Source: Nitronereus sp964503895 (GTDB lineage Bacteria; Nitrospirota; Nitrospiria; Nitrospirales; UBA8639). Taken from it: a stretch of DNA of 64,000 nucleotides. The stretch lies in contig CAZDCF010000001.1 in the NCBI GenBank assembly GCA_964503895.1, forward strand, positions 1 to 64,000, written 5' to 3'. Under the pieces are notes generated by a model. It ran no database searches and was not told the DNA's origin. It saw nothing but the letters and a program-made list of their open reading frames with translations. Both the position numbers and the translations under genes were made by a program. How positions within the stretch are numbered: position 1 is the stretch's first letter; every line of letters begins with the position of its first letter. Positions 27,229-36,015 of the stretch are shown piece by piece.

Positions 27229-28209
27229 ATGGAAAACACAAATAACATAGCCAGTTTAATGAATGCTCGAGGTGAAGAACTCCCTGAATCCGAAACTCCG
27301 TGGCAGGAGTCCATGCGGTTATTTAAGAAAGATCGCCTGGCTTTGATGGGAGCCTATGTATTGGGATTGCTTTTAATTACCGCATTCTTGGGCAAGGCGC
27401 TAACGGAGTGGGTGGTTGTGTTTGATCCGGAGGTTGTTCGGCTTCCTGAAAAATTTTTACCTCCTTTATCGGCTTCTTTAGCCGACAAGGTTTCGGTTGA
27501 AGATCGCCCAATTGGTGGTATCTATCTCTTGGGTACGGATGAATTAGGACGAGATGTATTCGCAAGAATGCTCCAAGGGTCTTTCGTGTCGTTGACCATT
27601 GGTTTTATTGCAGTTGGAATTTCCCTGATAATTGGCATTGCGCTTGGAGGGCTATCGGGTTTTTATGGAAACGTGAAATTGGGTATGATTAGCGTTGATA
27701 CACTAATCATGCGCTTCACGGACGTCATGTTATGTTTCCCAACTTTTTTCTTAGTCCTTACGGTCGTCGCGCTTCTACCTCCGAGTATCTATAACATTAT
27801 GATTGTGATTGGGCTGACAAGTTGGATGGGCACTGCGCGATTCGTAAGAGCAGAATTTTTATCATTGCGAAAACAAGATTTTGTTGTTGCGGCCACTTCA
27901 ATAGGAGCACCAGAAAAACGTGTGATTTTTCTTCATATGGTTCCTAATGCCATTGCCCCTGTGTTGGTCTCAGCAACTATTGGTGTGGCTACAGCGATTC
28001 TCACAGAGTCTGGTTTGAGTTTTCTAGGTTTTGGTGTGCAGCCACCTTATGCAACCTGGGGAAATATTTTAGCCGACGGAAAAGGTTTTATCTTTGATGC
28101 TCCATGGCTCTTTTTTATTCCTGGTATTGCCATATTAATTGTTGTTTTGGCATTTAATCTTGTTGGTGAAGGGCTTCGAGAGGCGCTGAATCCAAAACTA
28201 CGGAGATGA
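27229..28209 (+). CDS. peptide ABC transporter permease (DppC/OppC type)
   Basis: This is the second permease of the importer, 326 residues from the ATG at 27229. An earlier TTG at 27217 lacks room for its own ribosome binding site, while AAGG at 27212-27215 serves the ATG. It begins with the typical N-terminal helix (LFKKDRLALMGAYVLGLLLI) and then LGTDELGRDVFARMLQG, a DppC hallmark. The EAA loop is FVVAATSIGAPEKRVIFLHMVPNAIAP. The end AFNLVGEGLREALNPKLRR is also canonical. The extracytoplasmic loop after helix 1 (about residues 55-105) is somewhat long. Confidence 0.95.
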   Translation: MENTNNIASLMNARGEELPESETPWQESMRLFKKDRLALMGAYVLGLLLITAFLGKALTEWVVVFDPEVVRLPEKFLPPLSASLADKVSVEDRPIGGIYLLGTDELGRDVFARMLQGSFVSLTIGFIAVGISLIIGIALGGLSGFYGNVKLGMISVDTLIMRFTDVMLCFPTFFLVLTVVALLPPSIYNIMIVIGLTSWMGTARFVRAEFLSLRKQDFVVAATSIGAPEKRVIFLHMVPNAIAPVLVSATIGVATAILTESGLSFLGFGVQPPYATWGNILADGKGFIFDAPWLFFIPGIAILIVVLAFNLVGEGLREALNPKLRR

Positions 28210-28215
28210 TAACAA

Positions 28216-29214
28216 TTGAGTTTATCGAAAAATCACCTTCTTGAAGTATCTAATCTCTGTACATCCTTCTTTGTGGATAAGGGTGAAATCCGGGCCGTGG
28301 AGGATGTCAGTTTTTCTATTGAACTTGGTCAAACCTTAGCGTTGGTTGGAGAATCGGGTTGTGGGAAATCTGTCACGGCCTTATCAATTATGCAGTTACT
28401 GGATTATCCAGGGAGGGTCGTCAGTGGCAAGATTGTGTTTAAAGGTCTGGACTTGCTGACCTTAGACAATAAAAAAATGCGACAAGTACGTGGCAACCAA
28501 ATTAGCATGGTATTTCAGGAGCCTATGGCGTCGTTGAATCCTGTTTTCACAATCGGCGATCAAATTGGGGAAGTCTTAGAAATCCATACGACCTTATCCA
28601 AAAAAGAAGTCCGGAAAGAGGTGATTTGTTTACTAGAGAAAGTCCACATTCCCTCTCCAGAAAGAAGAATAGATCAATACCCGCATGAAATGTCAGGTGG
28701 CATGAAGCAACGCGTGATGATTGCTATGGCGTTAGCCTGCAAACCTGATCTTCTGATTGCCGATGAACCAACCACTGCGTTGGATGTGACAATTCAGGCA
28801 CAAATCTTGGAGCTGTTAAAAGAATTACAGCGAGAAATGGGCATGGCGATTTTACTAATCACACATAATTTGGGCGTCGTGGCTCATTTTGCCCAAGAGA
28901 TCATAGTGATGTATGCCAGCCGAATTGTGGAACGAGCGAGTGTGCCCCAGTTGTTTGCCAATCCCTCTCATCCCTATACGAATGCATTGTTGCGTTCGTT
29001 GCCAAAGCCCGGCGAGCGAGAGGAAAGACTTGAATCTATCTCAGGCACGGTTCCTTCTCCCTTGCTCTATCCTAAAGGCTGCCATTTTTCGACACGATGT
29101 CAAAAAATTTTACCGTGCTGTGCGGATGAGGAACCACCGCTAGTTGAAATTGAACGGGGGCATGAAGCTGTGTGCTGGCTGTACCAAACTGAGACGGTTG
29201 GAAAAATGACATAA
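28216..29214 (+). CDS. peptide ABC transporter ATPase (DppD/OppD type)
   Basis: This 332-residue ATPase subunit energises the importer. Walker A GESGCGKS is at residues 45-52, the Q-loop is in MVFQEPMASLNP, the ABC signature is SGGMKQR, and Walker B with the catalytic Glu is LLIADEPTTALD. The C-terminal oligopeptide domain has CHFSTRCQKILPCC, the Cys cluster that binds a [4Fe-4S] cluster in many OppD/DppD proteins. It starts at a TTG at 28216, six bases after the permease stop, with GGAG upstream; no better codon is available. Its stop overlaps the next gene's ATG. Confidence 0.95.
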   Translation: MSLSKNHLLEVSNLCTSFFVDKGEIRAVEDVSFSIELGQTLALVGESGCGKSVTALSIMQLLDYPGRVVSGKIVFKGLDLLTLDNKKMRQVRGNQISMVFQEPMASLNPVFTIGDQIGEVLEIHTTLSKKEVRKEVICLLEKVHIPSPERRIDQYPHEMSGGMKQRVMIAMALACKPDLLIADEPTTALDVTIQAQILELLKELQREMGMAILLITHNLGVVAHFAQEIIVMYASRIVERASVPQLFANPSHPYTNALLRSLPKPGEREERLESISGTVPSPLLYPKGCHFSTRCQKILPCCADEEPPLVEIERGHEAVCWLYQTETVGKMT

Positions 29215-30209
29215 TGGATTCTGCTATTTTCAACAATCAACCTCTTCTTGAGGTCAATCAACTCAAAAAATATTTTCCTGTGCGGAGTGGGTTATTCTCC
29301 AAGGTCTCTGCATGGGTCAAAGCGGTGGATAATGTTACCTTTGACATCCAGCCAGGGGAAACCTTTGGATTGGTCGGCGAATCTGGGTGTGGCAAAACTA
29401 CAGTGGGGCGGACTGTTCTTCGGTTAATGGAACCTTCTGGGGGAGAGGCCATTTTTGAAGGAGACAATATCTTCGATATGGATTCAAAAACCTTACGAGC
29501 CGCGCGTCGTCGGATGCAGATAGTGTTTCAAGATCCATATAGTTCCCTGAATCCTCGAATGACGGTTGGCTCAATTGTAGGCGAGCCGCTTTTGGTTCAT
29601 AAATTGGCTAAAGGACAAGAACTCACAGACCGTGTATATCAACTGTTAAATCGTGTGGGTTTACGACCTGATCATTTTCCACGATACCCGCATGAATTTT
29701 CCGGAGGGCAACGTCAGCGGATTGGCATTGCTCGGGCTTTGGCGTTAAAACCAAAGTTTATCGTATGCGATGAAGCTGTCTCAGCTTTGGATGTTTCTAT
29801 ACAGGCGCAAATCGTCAATTTGTTGAACGACCTTCAGGATGAATATCATCTTTCCTATTTATTCATCACACATGATTTGAATGTTGTGCAGTATATTGCC
29901 AAGCGTATTGCTGTGATGTATCTGGGAAAGCTCGCGGAGGTTGCACCATCCGAGACCCTTTTTTTAAATCCCAAACATCCCTATACTCAAGCTCTGCTTT
30001 CGGCTAATCCTCAACCGGATCCAACAGTAAGACGTGAACGAATTCTGTTGCCAGGTGATGTTCCTACACCGTTGAATCCGCCCTCCGGTTGCCGTTTCCA
30101 TACGCGCTGTCCTCAAGTTATGGATCACTGCAAAACCACGGAACCTCCTCTCGTCCAAATTGGCAACACCGAAGATAAGCATAAAGTCTGGTGCCACCTT
30201 TATTTGTGA
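29214..30209 (+). CDS. peptide ABC transporter ATPase (DppF/OppF type)
   Basis: This second ATPase has 331 residues. KYFPVRSGLFSK and VKAVDNVTFDI mark the OppF-type N-terminus. Walker A is GESGCGKTT (about residues 58-66), followed by VFQDPYSSLNPRMTVG, the signature SGGQRQR and Walker B FIVCDEAVSALDVS. The C-terminal domain has CRFHTRCPQVMDHC, again a cluster-type Cys motif. Its ATG shares one base with the preceding stop, so the two ATPases are translationally coupled. This completes a binding protein, two permeases and two ATPases in one operon (24059-30209). Confidence 0.95.
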   Translation: MDSAIFNNQPLLEVNQLKKYFPVRSGLFSKVSAWVKAVDNVTFDIQPGETFGLVGESGCGKTTVGRTVLRLMEPSGGEAIFEGDNIFDMDSKTLRAARRRMQIVFQDPYSSLNPRMTVGSIVGEPLLVHKLAKGQELTDRVYQLLNRVGLRPDHFPRYPHEFSGGQRQRIGIARALALKPKFIVCDEAVSALDVSIQAQIVNLLNDLQDEYHLSYLFITHDLNVVQYIAKRIAVMYLGKLAEVAPSETLFLNPKHPYTQALLSANPQPDPTVRRERILLPGDVPTPLNPPSGCRFHTRCPQVMDHCKTTEPPLVQIGNTEDKHKVWCHLYL

Positions 30210-30556
30210 AGGGTAAAGCATCATTTGTGAAACGTCATGGTATGGAATTAATTGCATCTGATTCCTCGTGGCCATAGATCTTCCGTTTAGTTTTATGCCC
30301 ATTATTATAGTGTCTGTTATTCGTGCGGCATCAAACGGAAATCCAGTTTCATCCGATCATAGGAAAACGGGAAGCTAAATCCTCGATTACTAAAGTCTGG
30401 AACAACAGTTAGGGGGAGGAAAAGCCATTTTGTCTTCTAGCGCTTTATATTCTTTTCCCTTCCTTGCGGGTCTGAATAAGTGATTCGTATAATCAAAAAT
30501 TGAATGGAAAAGGTGTCAGCCTTAGCATTTAGCATTTCAGAAAAGTAGGAGTTTTC
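30210..30556. other. intergenic region before the MEMO-family gene
   Basis: This gap of 347 bases has no supported gene. No clear terminator follows the transporter operon. Near its end is a likely promoter for the next gene. The rest shows nothing that I can support. Confidence 0.5.
30464..30493 (+). promoter_or_regulatory. probable promoter of the MEMO-family gene
   Basis: A perfect TATAAT at 30488-30493 has TTGCGG 18 bases upstream (30464-30469). The -10 box is strong and the -35 box is weak. Transcription would begin about 55 bases before the ATG at 30557, which has an AGTAGGAG ribosome binding site. Confidence 0.5.
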
Positions 30557-31807
30557 ATGACCGAGCAATTCAAAGACCCCAAAGCATATCCCGTGCTTCG
30601 CAATATTCAATATTCGCCCATGAAGCAAGGCGAAGAACAATACATTGTTCTGTGGGATCCATCTGGACTGAGCTCGGAAAAACTTATCATTCCCCTTAAC
30701 TTCTTTTACCTCTTTCAATTCTTAGATGGTAAACATTCCCTCGAACAGGTAGGTGTTGAATACTTAAAAAAATACGGCGAGTTTTTAATGCCGGATAAGT
30801 TGGACAAACTTATTGCTGATCTGGATCAAAAACTGTTTCTTGAAGGGGATCGATACGAAAAGGCAAAAGTTGAAGTGCTCAAAGCCTATCGCGAAGCGCC
30901 AACACGCAAACCACAGTTCGCTGGTAAAAGTTACGAAGAAGATCCTGAAAAATTACGTGAACAAATTGCTGGTTTCTTTTCATCTAAAGAAGGTCCAAAA
31001 TCGGGTCCGTCTGAAAATGCCGGGAAACCCATCAAAGGGTTAATTGCCCCAAATTACGAACCCAAGGATGCTGGCCCACTTTATGCCTGGGCGTATAAAG
31101 AGTTAAAAGAAGCTGAGTCCCCTGATGTGTTTGTCGTTATTGGCATTGGCCATGCTGGTTTAGATGAACCGGTAGCGGTCACGAATAAGGATTTTGAAAC
31201 ACCGTTAGGTATAGTGCCGGTCAATCAGCCGATCATCGATTACATGAAAGCCAAGGGCGGAGAAAAATTATTTTCAGAAGAAATTCGGCATCAAAAAGAG
31301 CACAGTATCGAATTCCAATTGCCCTTTCTTCAGGAGACTGTGGGAAAAGAAAAATCCATCTCGATTGTTCCTGTGTTATCTTCCTTTCCCCCGATCAGTT
31401 TCATTGATCCTGAACTCAAAGATTTCGCTGACAAAATCGAAAAGTTTGTAGCACTTTTAAAAGAAGCCATTGCTGCTTCAGGAACGAAGGTTTGCATCAT
31501 TGCCAGTGCTAACCTCGCGCATATTGGCTTACGTTATGGTGATAATACTGCACCCACGGACTTCTCGTTTCACCGCTGTATGCAAACCGATCTTGAAATG
31601 CTCAAGCAAGTCGAAGAGGTCAACGCCCAGGGTTTTGCACAGTTTCTTATCACTGAACAAGACAAACGTCATGTTCTAGGTTTCTCCGCTATCTATCTGT
31701 TGTTGAAATTAATCGAAGCCGAGAAAGGCGAAGTTCTCCGTTACGACCGAGAAATCGTCGACCAATTTAACTCCACCATCACCTACGCCAGCACTGCATT
31801 TTTCTAG
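30557..31807 (+). CDS. MEMO-family protein with an extra N-terminal PqqD-like domain
   Basis: This 416-residue protein belongs to the MEMO1/AmmeMemoRadiSam system protein B family. The core runs from about residue 120 (FAGKSYEEDPEKLREQIAGFF) to the end: PIKGLIAPNYEPKDAGPLYAWAY, VVIGIGHAG, ETPLGIVPV, EHSIEFQLPFLQ and IIASANLAHIGLRYG. In typical members the first of these reads APHAGY and gives a metal-ligand His; here residue 166 is Asn. His199, His249 and His322 remain. The first 100 residues (QYIVLWDPSG, then LNFFYLFQFLDGKHSLEQVGVEYLKKYG) look like a PqqD-type winged-helix domain. The fused domain and the lost His are seen directly; an altered or lost activity is inference. No AMMECR1 or radical SAM partner is in the window. 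Confidence 0.85.
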   Translation: MTEQFKDPKAYPVLRNIQYSPMKQGEEQYIVLWDPSGLSSEKLIIPLNFFYLFQFLDGKHSLEQVGVEYLKKYGEFLMPDKLDKLIADLDQKLFLEGDRYEKAKVEVLKAYREAPTRKPQFAGKSYEEDPEKLREQIAGFFSSKEGPKSGPSENAGKPIKGLIAPNYEPKDAGPLYAWAYKELKEAESPDVFVVIGIGHAGLDEPVAVTNKDFETPLGIVPVNQPIIDYMKAKGGEKLFSEEIRHQKEHSIEFQLPFLQETVGKEKSISIVPVLSSFPPISFIDPELKDFADKIEKFVALLKEAIAASGTKVCIIASANLAHIGLRYGDNTAPTDFSFHRCMQTDLEMLKQVEEVNAQGFAQFLITEQDKRHVLGFSAIYLLLKLIEAEKGEVLRYDREIVDQFNSTITYASTAFF

Positions 31808-31888
31808 AGGGTTTATTTCAATAAAGCTAAAGGGGCCGAAGGTAAGGTAGGTGGTGTTGAACTAGCGAAATTAAAGGGCTCAGAACTC

Positions 31889-32422
31889 CTACTCCACTAC
31901 TACTTCTTTGATTTTCATTGCCACCGGGTCGAGCGGGTTATCGGCTTCGTCGCGGGGCATGGCGACGATTTTATCCACCACATCCATGCCCTTCATCACT
32001 TTGCCGAAGGCTGTATAGGTTCGGTCGAGGCTGGCGGCATCTTCCACGCAAATGAAGAACTGTGAACCGTTGTCGTTTACATCGCGTGTGCGGTCTTCAT
32101 TTCGCGGCATTTTGGCCATAGAGACCGTTCCTCGGCGGTGAGGTTGATCACTTGGTTCGGGGTTGAGGCTGAACCCCGGACTGCCTTTCCCGTGTATGGA
32201 ACGGTCTGGTTCTTTACTGAGTGGGTCTCCGCCTTGGATGATGAATCCTGGAATGATGCGGTGAAAGGTGGTGCTATCGTAGAACCCGATCTTAGCAAGG
32301 TTGAGAAAGTTATCTACGTGGCGAGGGGCTACATCGGCGTAAAATCGAATGGTGATATCGCCAAATTTCGTCGAGATTACGACTTTGGGGTTTTTCATCT
32401 TGAACTTGAGTGGTGCACTCAT
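31889..32422 (-). CDS. cyclophilin-type peptidyl-prolyl cis-trans isomerase
   Basis: This 177-residue enzyme catalyses proline isomerisation in folding proteins. The cyclophilin motifs are FHRIIPGFIIQGGD (with the catalytic Arg), GTVSMAKMPRNED, GSQFFICVED and AFGKVMKGMDVVDKI. There is no signal peptide, so it should be cytoplasmic. The first eight residues before MKNPKVV may not be used: a second ATG at 32398 would match shorter homologues, and neither start has a strong ribosome binding site. It converges with the MEMO-family gene across about 80 bases. Confidence 0.95.
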   Translation of the reverse strand: MSAPLKFKMKNPKVVISTKFGDITIRFYADVAPRHVDNFLNLAKIGFYDSTTFHRIIPGFIIQGGDPLSKEPDRSIHGKGSPGFSLNPEPSDQPHRRGTVSMAKMPRNEDRTRDVNDNGSQFFICVEDAASLDRTYTAFGKVMKGMDVVDKIVAMPRDEADNPLDPVAMKIKEVVVE

Positions 32423-32836
32423 AAGTTGGAATGTAGCAATTGAGGCCTGAGGGTATCAACCACGAGGCAGGGTGTGGGATGCAACCTCATGAGTTACCTC
32501 GTGGATCGGTCTAAAACGAAAAGCCCTGGGGTTCTGACAAAAAATATCGTGGAAAACATATCGGATGTTGATGGTTTCTTTATCCACTAGGTCATTTTTT
32601 CTGAAAAGTTAGTACATAGTTTGTCTCTCTTTTGCGGTAGGCAGAGGTTAGGAGGGTCGTACCAGACAGAATGGTCTTGGGTCTTTTTCCGAAACAAAAT
32701 GATCTCGTTGTGCATGGGTGAAACCCTTCAATGTTTTTTTAATTCTTGCATCAAGTAGCACAAAATTTGGAAGAGTAATGATTTAAAAACTCCTCTTCCC
32801 ATTTTTTCGAGGGAGGCATAACAAAATTCAGTTTTT
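32423..32836. other. intergenic region between cyclophilin and the broken transporter gene
   Basis: About 410 bases have no supported gene. They contain one inverted repeat, CCACGAGG (32460-32467) and CCTCGTGG (32497-32504), with a 29-base loop and no T-run. It could be an operator or the remains of a terminator. I see nothing else. Confidence 0.45.
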
Positions 32837-34139
32837 TCATTTAAGCCCATCTCCTGGCCGGATTTTTAACCACGCTAACGCTCCGATGAAAGCCAGGGCG
32901 GCGGCAACTCCTAGTGAGACGGACCAGCCGAATTGGTTGGCGATCCAGGGGGTGAGGGTGGGGGATAGTGTACCGCCGATGTTGGCACCGGTGTTCATGA
33001 GTCCCGAAAGCGTTCCAGCATGGGCCTTGGACAAATCAACGGGTATACTCCAAAACGCACCAATAGTGAAATACAACCAACCTGCGCCGACTGAGAGCAA
33101 GGTAATGGCGATGAACGGTGTATCGATAACTGCTCCCAGAATGATCGAGATTGCGGCTAGAGTCATGCCACCAAGTCCCACCCAAGTACGTCCTTGGTTT
33201 ACCCCGAACTTTTGAGACAAGTGGTCAGTTACCCATCCGCCCAATGGACAGAAGATGGCTATGGCAATAAAGGGGCTTGAAGCAAAAAATGCGCCGCGTA
33301 ATACGCTGAATCCGCGTTCATCCACGAGGTACAGATAAAACCATGACATGTAAACGTATGCAATATATCCAAAGCACGTGTAGCTCAACACCAACCACCA
33401 GACACTTGAGGTTTGAGCAATGGACTTCCAGGGAACAATTATTGTGGTCTGTGTATGGCGATGGGCAGTTTCTTCTCCGCGAATCAGCGCGGCTTCTTGG
33501 GCATTGACTCTGGGATGATCCTCTGGGCGATCTGTAGCAAACATATACCAGATTACGGCAATGATTACTCCCATGCCCCCTGCTAGATAAAAGGCTGTTT
33601 GCCAGCCATAGTTCACCATGATCCAGGCGGTGATAGGGGGTGTGAGAGCGGCTCCAATTCCGATGCCGCTTATGGTGATGGCAATGCCCAGGCCTCGCTC
33701 ATATGGGTTGCACCAATTGGCGATCACCCGATTAAAATTCGGCAATGCTGCTGCTTCGCCTACGCCAAGTGAGAAACCTGACGACAATTAGTGATCCCCA
33801 GGTTCCCAAGATGGTTGAGAAAAATAACGTGGGAGCTAGTGCAGTGAAAGCTGTGAAGATCGACCACCAGATGATGGCCAAGGTGAGAGTTTTTCGGGCT
33901 CCCCATCGATCACCTAGCCAACCACCTGGAATTTGAAAGAGGGCATACCCAAGAACAAAGGCAGAAAAAATTTGTCCCATTTCCACATTGGTCAAGCCTA
34001 ACGCTGGGATCATTTGCCGCGCGGTAATGGAAATATTCACCCTGTCAATATACGTAATAATACTTATTAAAAGGAGAAGGGCTAAGATGTTCCAGCGTGT
34101 TGTGGTTGGTTTAGAGAAAAGGGAATTTGGGGCAAGCAT
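32837..34139 (-). pseudogene. MFS transporter of the anion:cation symporter type, frameshifted
   Basis: Two minus-strand frames together make one transporter of about 430 residues. The upstream frame (34139 to about 33772) encodes the N-terminus: YIDRVNISITARQM, GYALFQIPGGWLGDRWGARK, then LIVVRF. It runs out of frame right after this. The other frame (about 33769 to 32837) continues exactly with LGVGEAAALPNFNRVIANW and the remaining nine or so membrane segments. The join is near 33770, where one extra base (an A on the coding strand between CTC and CTT) breaks the frame. The rest is intact, so the change is recent or is a sequencing error. Homologues carry organic anions or sugar acids; the substrate is unknown. 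Confidence 0.88.
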
Positions 34140-34315
34140 GTTGTGCTGTGCAATTTTAAAGAGGTTTTATGGGAATTACCAGATTGTGTCCAGAATTCGA
34201 ACGAAAAAATATTCCCTGTTGCAACTTGATCCCAGTCCATGATAGATGGAGGCCATTCGCCAGCCGGATTCTAGGTGATTCTTCTTATTGCTAAATCAAT
34301 TGGGGAGGAAGAGCG

Positions 34316-35158
34316 ATGGCAGCGACAGCGAAGAAGAAACCGAAGGCCAAGGCTAAAGCGAAGAAAGTAGTGAAATCAGTTTCTAAATCAAAGAATACGA
34401 AGGTTAAGTCAGCAAAATCCAAAGCCTCTGCTTCCAAGACCAAATCTAAGAGTCGCAAAAAAGTGGTCAAGGCTAGTTCCAAGAAAAGGCCTAAGGTTAA
34501 AGAGGTCAGAAAATCTGTAGCTGCGAAAAAGGCTTTGGCTAAAAAGAAGATGGCTTCCAAAGTCAGCCGCGCGAAAAAATCTACTAAAGCGAAAGCGTCT
34601 CTCAAGTCGAAAAAGTCTGTCAAGGGGCGCGCCGTAACACCAAAAAAAATTAAGGTCAAGAAAGTTTACAAGAGTCGTCCTTCCGCTAAGTCCAAGGCCA
34701 CAAAGCGTAAAGGAAGAACTGCAAAGGTGAGTTCGGGAAAAGCCAGAGCTGTTGGCGTGGTTCTTGGCAAGAAACTTGCGAAGTCTAAAAAGGCGTCCGC
34801 AGCAAAAAAAGCTTCCAAATTGGAGGTGCTTGTCAAGAAAAAAGTGGCTCAAGTCAAAACCGAAGAACTTCGGAAGTTAGGTATTGCGGTGCCAGTCTCT
34901 CTTGCAACTCCTGCTCCGCTCAAAGAGAATTTTGTTCGTCGAGAAGAGGATTTAGGCGATAATTTTTCTGCTGACACAGATGACTTGACGGATGAGCTAG
35001 GTGATGAATTCGGCGATGATGATGAGCTGTCAGGCTTGCCTGAGGATCTGGAAGATGATTTGACTGAAGATTTATCCGAGGAGCTGGGAACGGAAAAATA
35101 TTTCCGCGATACGGATGCTGGGCTGGATGATGATGACAGTATCCCACGTGGATGGTAA
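34316..35158 (+). CDS. lysine-rich histone H1-like protein with acidic C-terminal tail
   Basis: This 280-residue protein has two opposite halves. Residues 1 to about 195 are almost only Lys, Ala, Ser, Val and Arg, with KAKAK- and KSKxxK-type repeats as in histone H1 tails and bacterial H1-like proteins, and should bind DNA or RNA. A short neutral segment (EELRKLGIAVPVSLATPAPLK) leads into a tail of about 75 residues dominated by Asp, Glu, Leu and Gly (such as DLTDELGDEFGDDDEL). The gene has a good ribosome binding site (GGGGAGG). The acidic tail could neutralise the basic half or recruit partners; that is inference. The peroxiredoxin follows on the same strand after 54 bases. Confidence 0.88.
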   Translation: MAATAKKKPKAKAKAKKVVKSVSKSKNTKVKSAKSKASASKTKSKSRKKVVKASSKKRPKVKEVRKSVAAKKALAKKKMASKVSRAKKSTKAKASLKSKKSVKGRAVTPKKIKVKKVYKSRPSAKSKATKRKGRTAKVSSGKARAVGVVLGKKLAKSKKASAAKKASKLEVLVKKKVAQVKTEELRKLGIAVPVSLATPAPLKENFVRREEDLGDNFSADTDDLTDELGDEFGDDDELSGLPEDLEDDLTEDLSEELGTEKYFRDTDAGLDDDDSIPRGW

Positions 35159-35212
35159 AAAGCAAACGTTATTCAAAATGCTAGTTGCGTCAGTGCAGTT
35201 AGGGAGGAATGA

Positions 35213-35866
35213 ATGTCTGAGTCAGTGAGTTTGCCCCGTATTGGAGATAAGGCCCCGGATTTTCGGTCTGCCACGACCGTCTCTCAGGAGTTTAGTTTTA
35301 GTGCATGGCAAGAACAAGATTGGGTCGTGCTGTTTTCTCACCCTGCTGATTTTACCCCTGTGTGTACGACCGAATTGGTGGAATTTGCCAGCCGGTTTGA
35401 GGAGTTCAAAAATAAAGGAGTGAAATTGCTTGGTGTCAGTGTCGATAGCATTCATTCCCACTTGGCGTGGTTGGAAAACATGAAGCATAAGATGGGGATG
35501 ATGATTCCTTACCCTATGGTGGCGGATGTCGATATGCGGGTGTCGAATCTGTATGGTATGATTCATCCTGGGGCGAGTACCACAGCTACAGTCCGAGCCT
35601 TGTTCGTGATTGATCCCAAACGGGTAATTCGTGCGCTGATTTATTATCCCATGAATGTTGGGCGCAATGTGGATGAGGTCTTACGACTAATTACCGCGTT
35701 ACAGACTGCCGATCGATATGGTTGCGCCACTCCCGTGAATTGGAAGGAAGGTGAGAAAGTAGTGGCTCCTCCTCCGAAGACAGTAGATGAAGTTGCCGAG
35801 CGGCTGAGCCATCCTGACCGAGAAGTCAAGGATTTTTACCTCACCTTAAAGGATCCCGGGGCCTGA
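35213..35866 (+). CDS. peroxiredoxin, 1-Cys (Prx6-like) type
   Basis: This 217-residue thiol peroxidase reduces peroxides. The peroxidatic Cys51 lies in HPADFTPVCTTELVEFA. The Prx6-type C-terminal arm is present (ALQTADRYGCATPVNW, then the KVVAPPP segment). One further Cys lies near residue 170, as in some archaeal-type members, but there is no clear resolving Cys motif. It is probably cytoplasmic and could be recycled by a thioredoxin-like protein. It has a strong ribosome binding site (AGGGAGGA) and may be co-transcribed with the histone-like gene, which would fit DNA protection under oxidative stress; that link is inference. Confidence 0.96.
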   Translation: MSESVSLPRIGDKAPDFRSATTVSQEFSFSAWQEQDWVVLFSHPADFTPVCTTELVEFASRFEEFKNKGVKLLGVSVDSIHSHLAWLENMKHKMGMMIPYPMVADVDMRVSNLYGMIHPGASTTATVRALFVIDPKRVIRALIYYPMNVGRNVDEVLRLITALQTADRYGCATPVNWKEGEKVVAPPPKTVDEVAERLSHPDREVKDFYLTLKDPGA

Positions 35867-36015
35867 CGGAGTATCTGGAGATGTGTTGAGTTCGAGGATG
35901 CCTATTCTCTCCTCAGATCTTCCTCGTGGATTGGCTCACTAGATCTTTTGAGTCTGGCCTTTGTGTTTTTCAGGTCCCGCAGTCTGTTTTTCTTTTTCTC
36001 CCTTCGTCGTGTCTT

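Noticed and set aside
34291..34852. Phe/Leu-rich minus-strand frames opposite the histone-like gene
   Set aside because: They are antisense shadows: Lys codons AAG/AAA read as CTT/TTT on the other strand.
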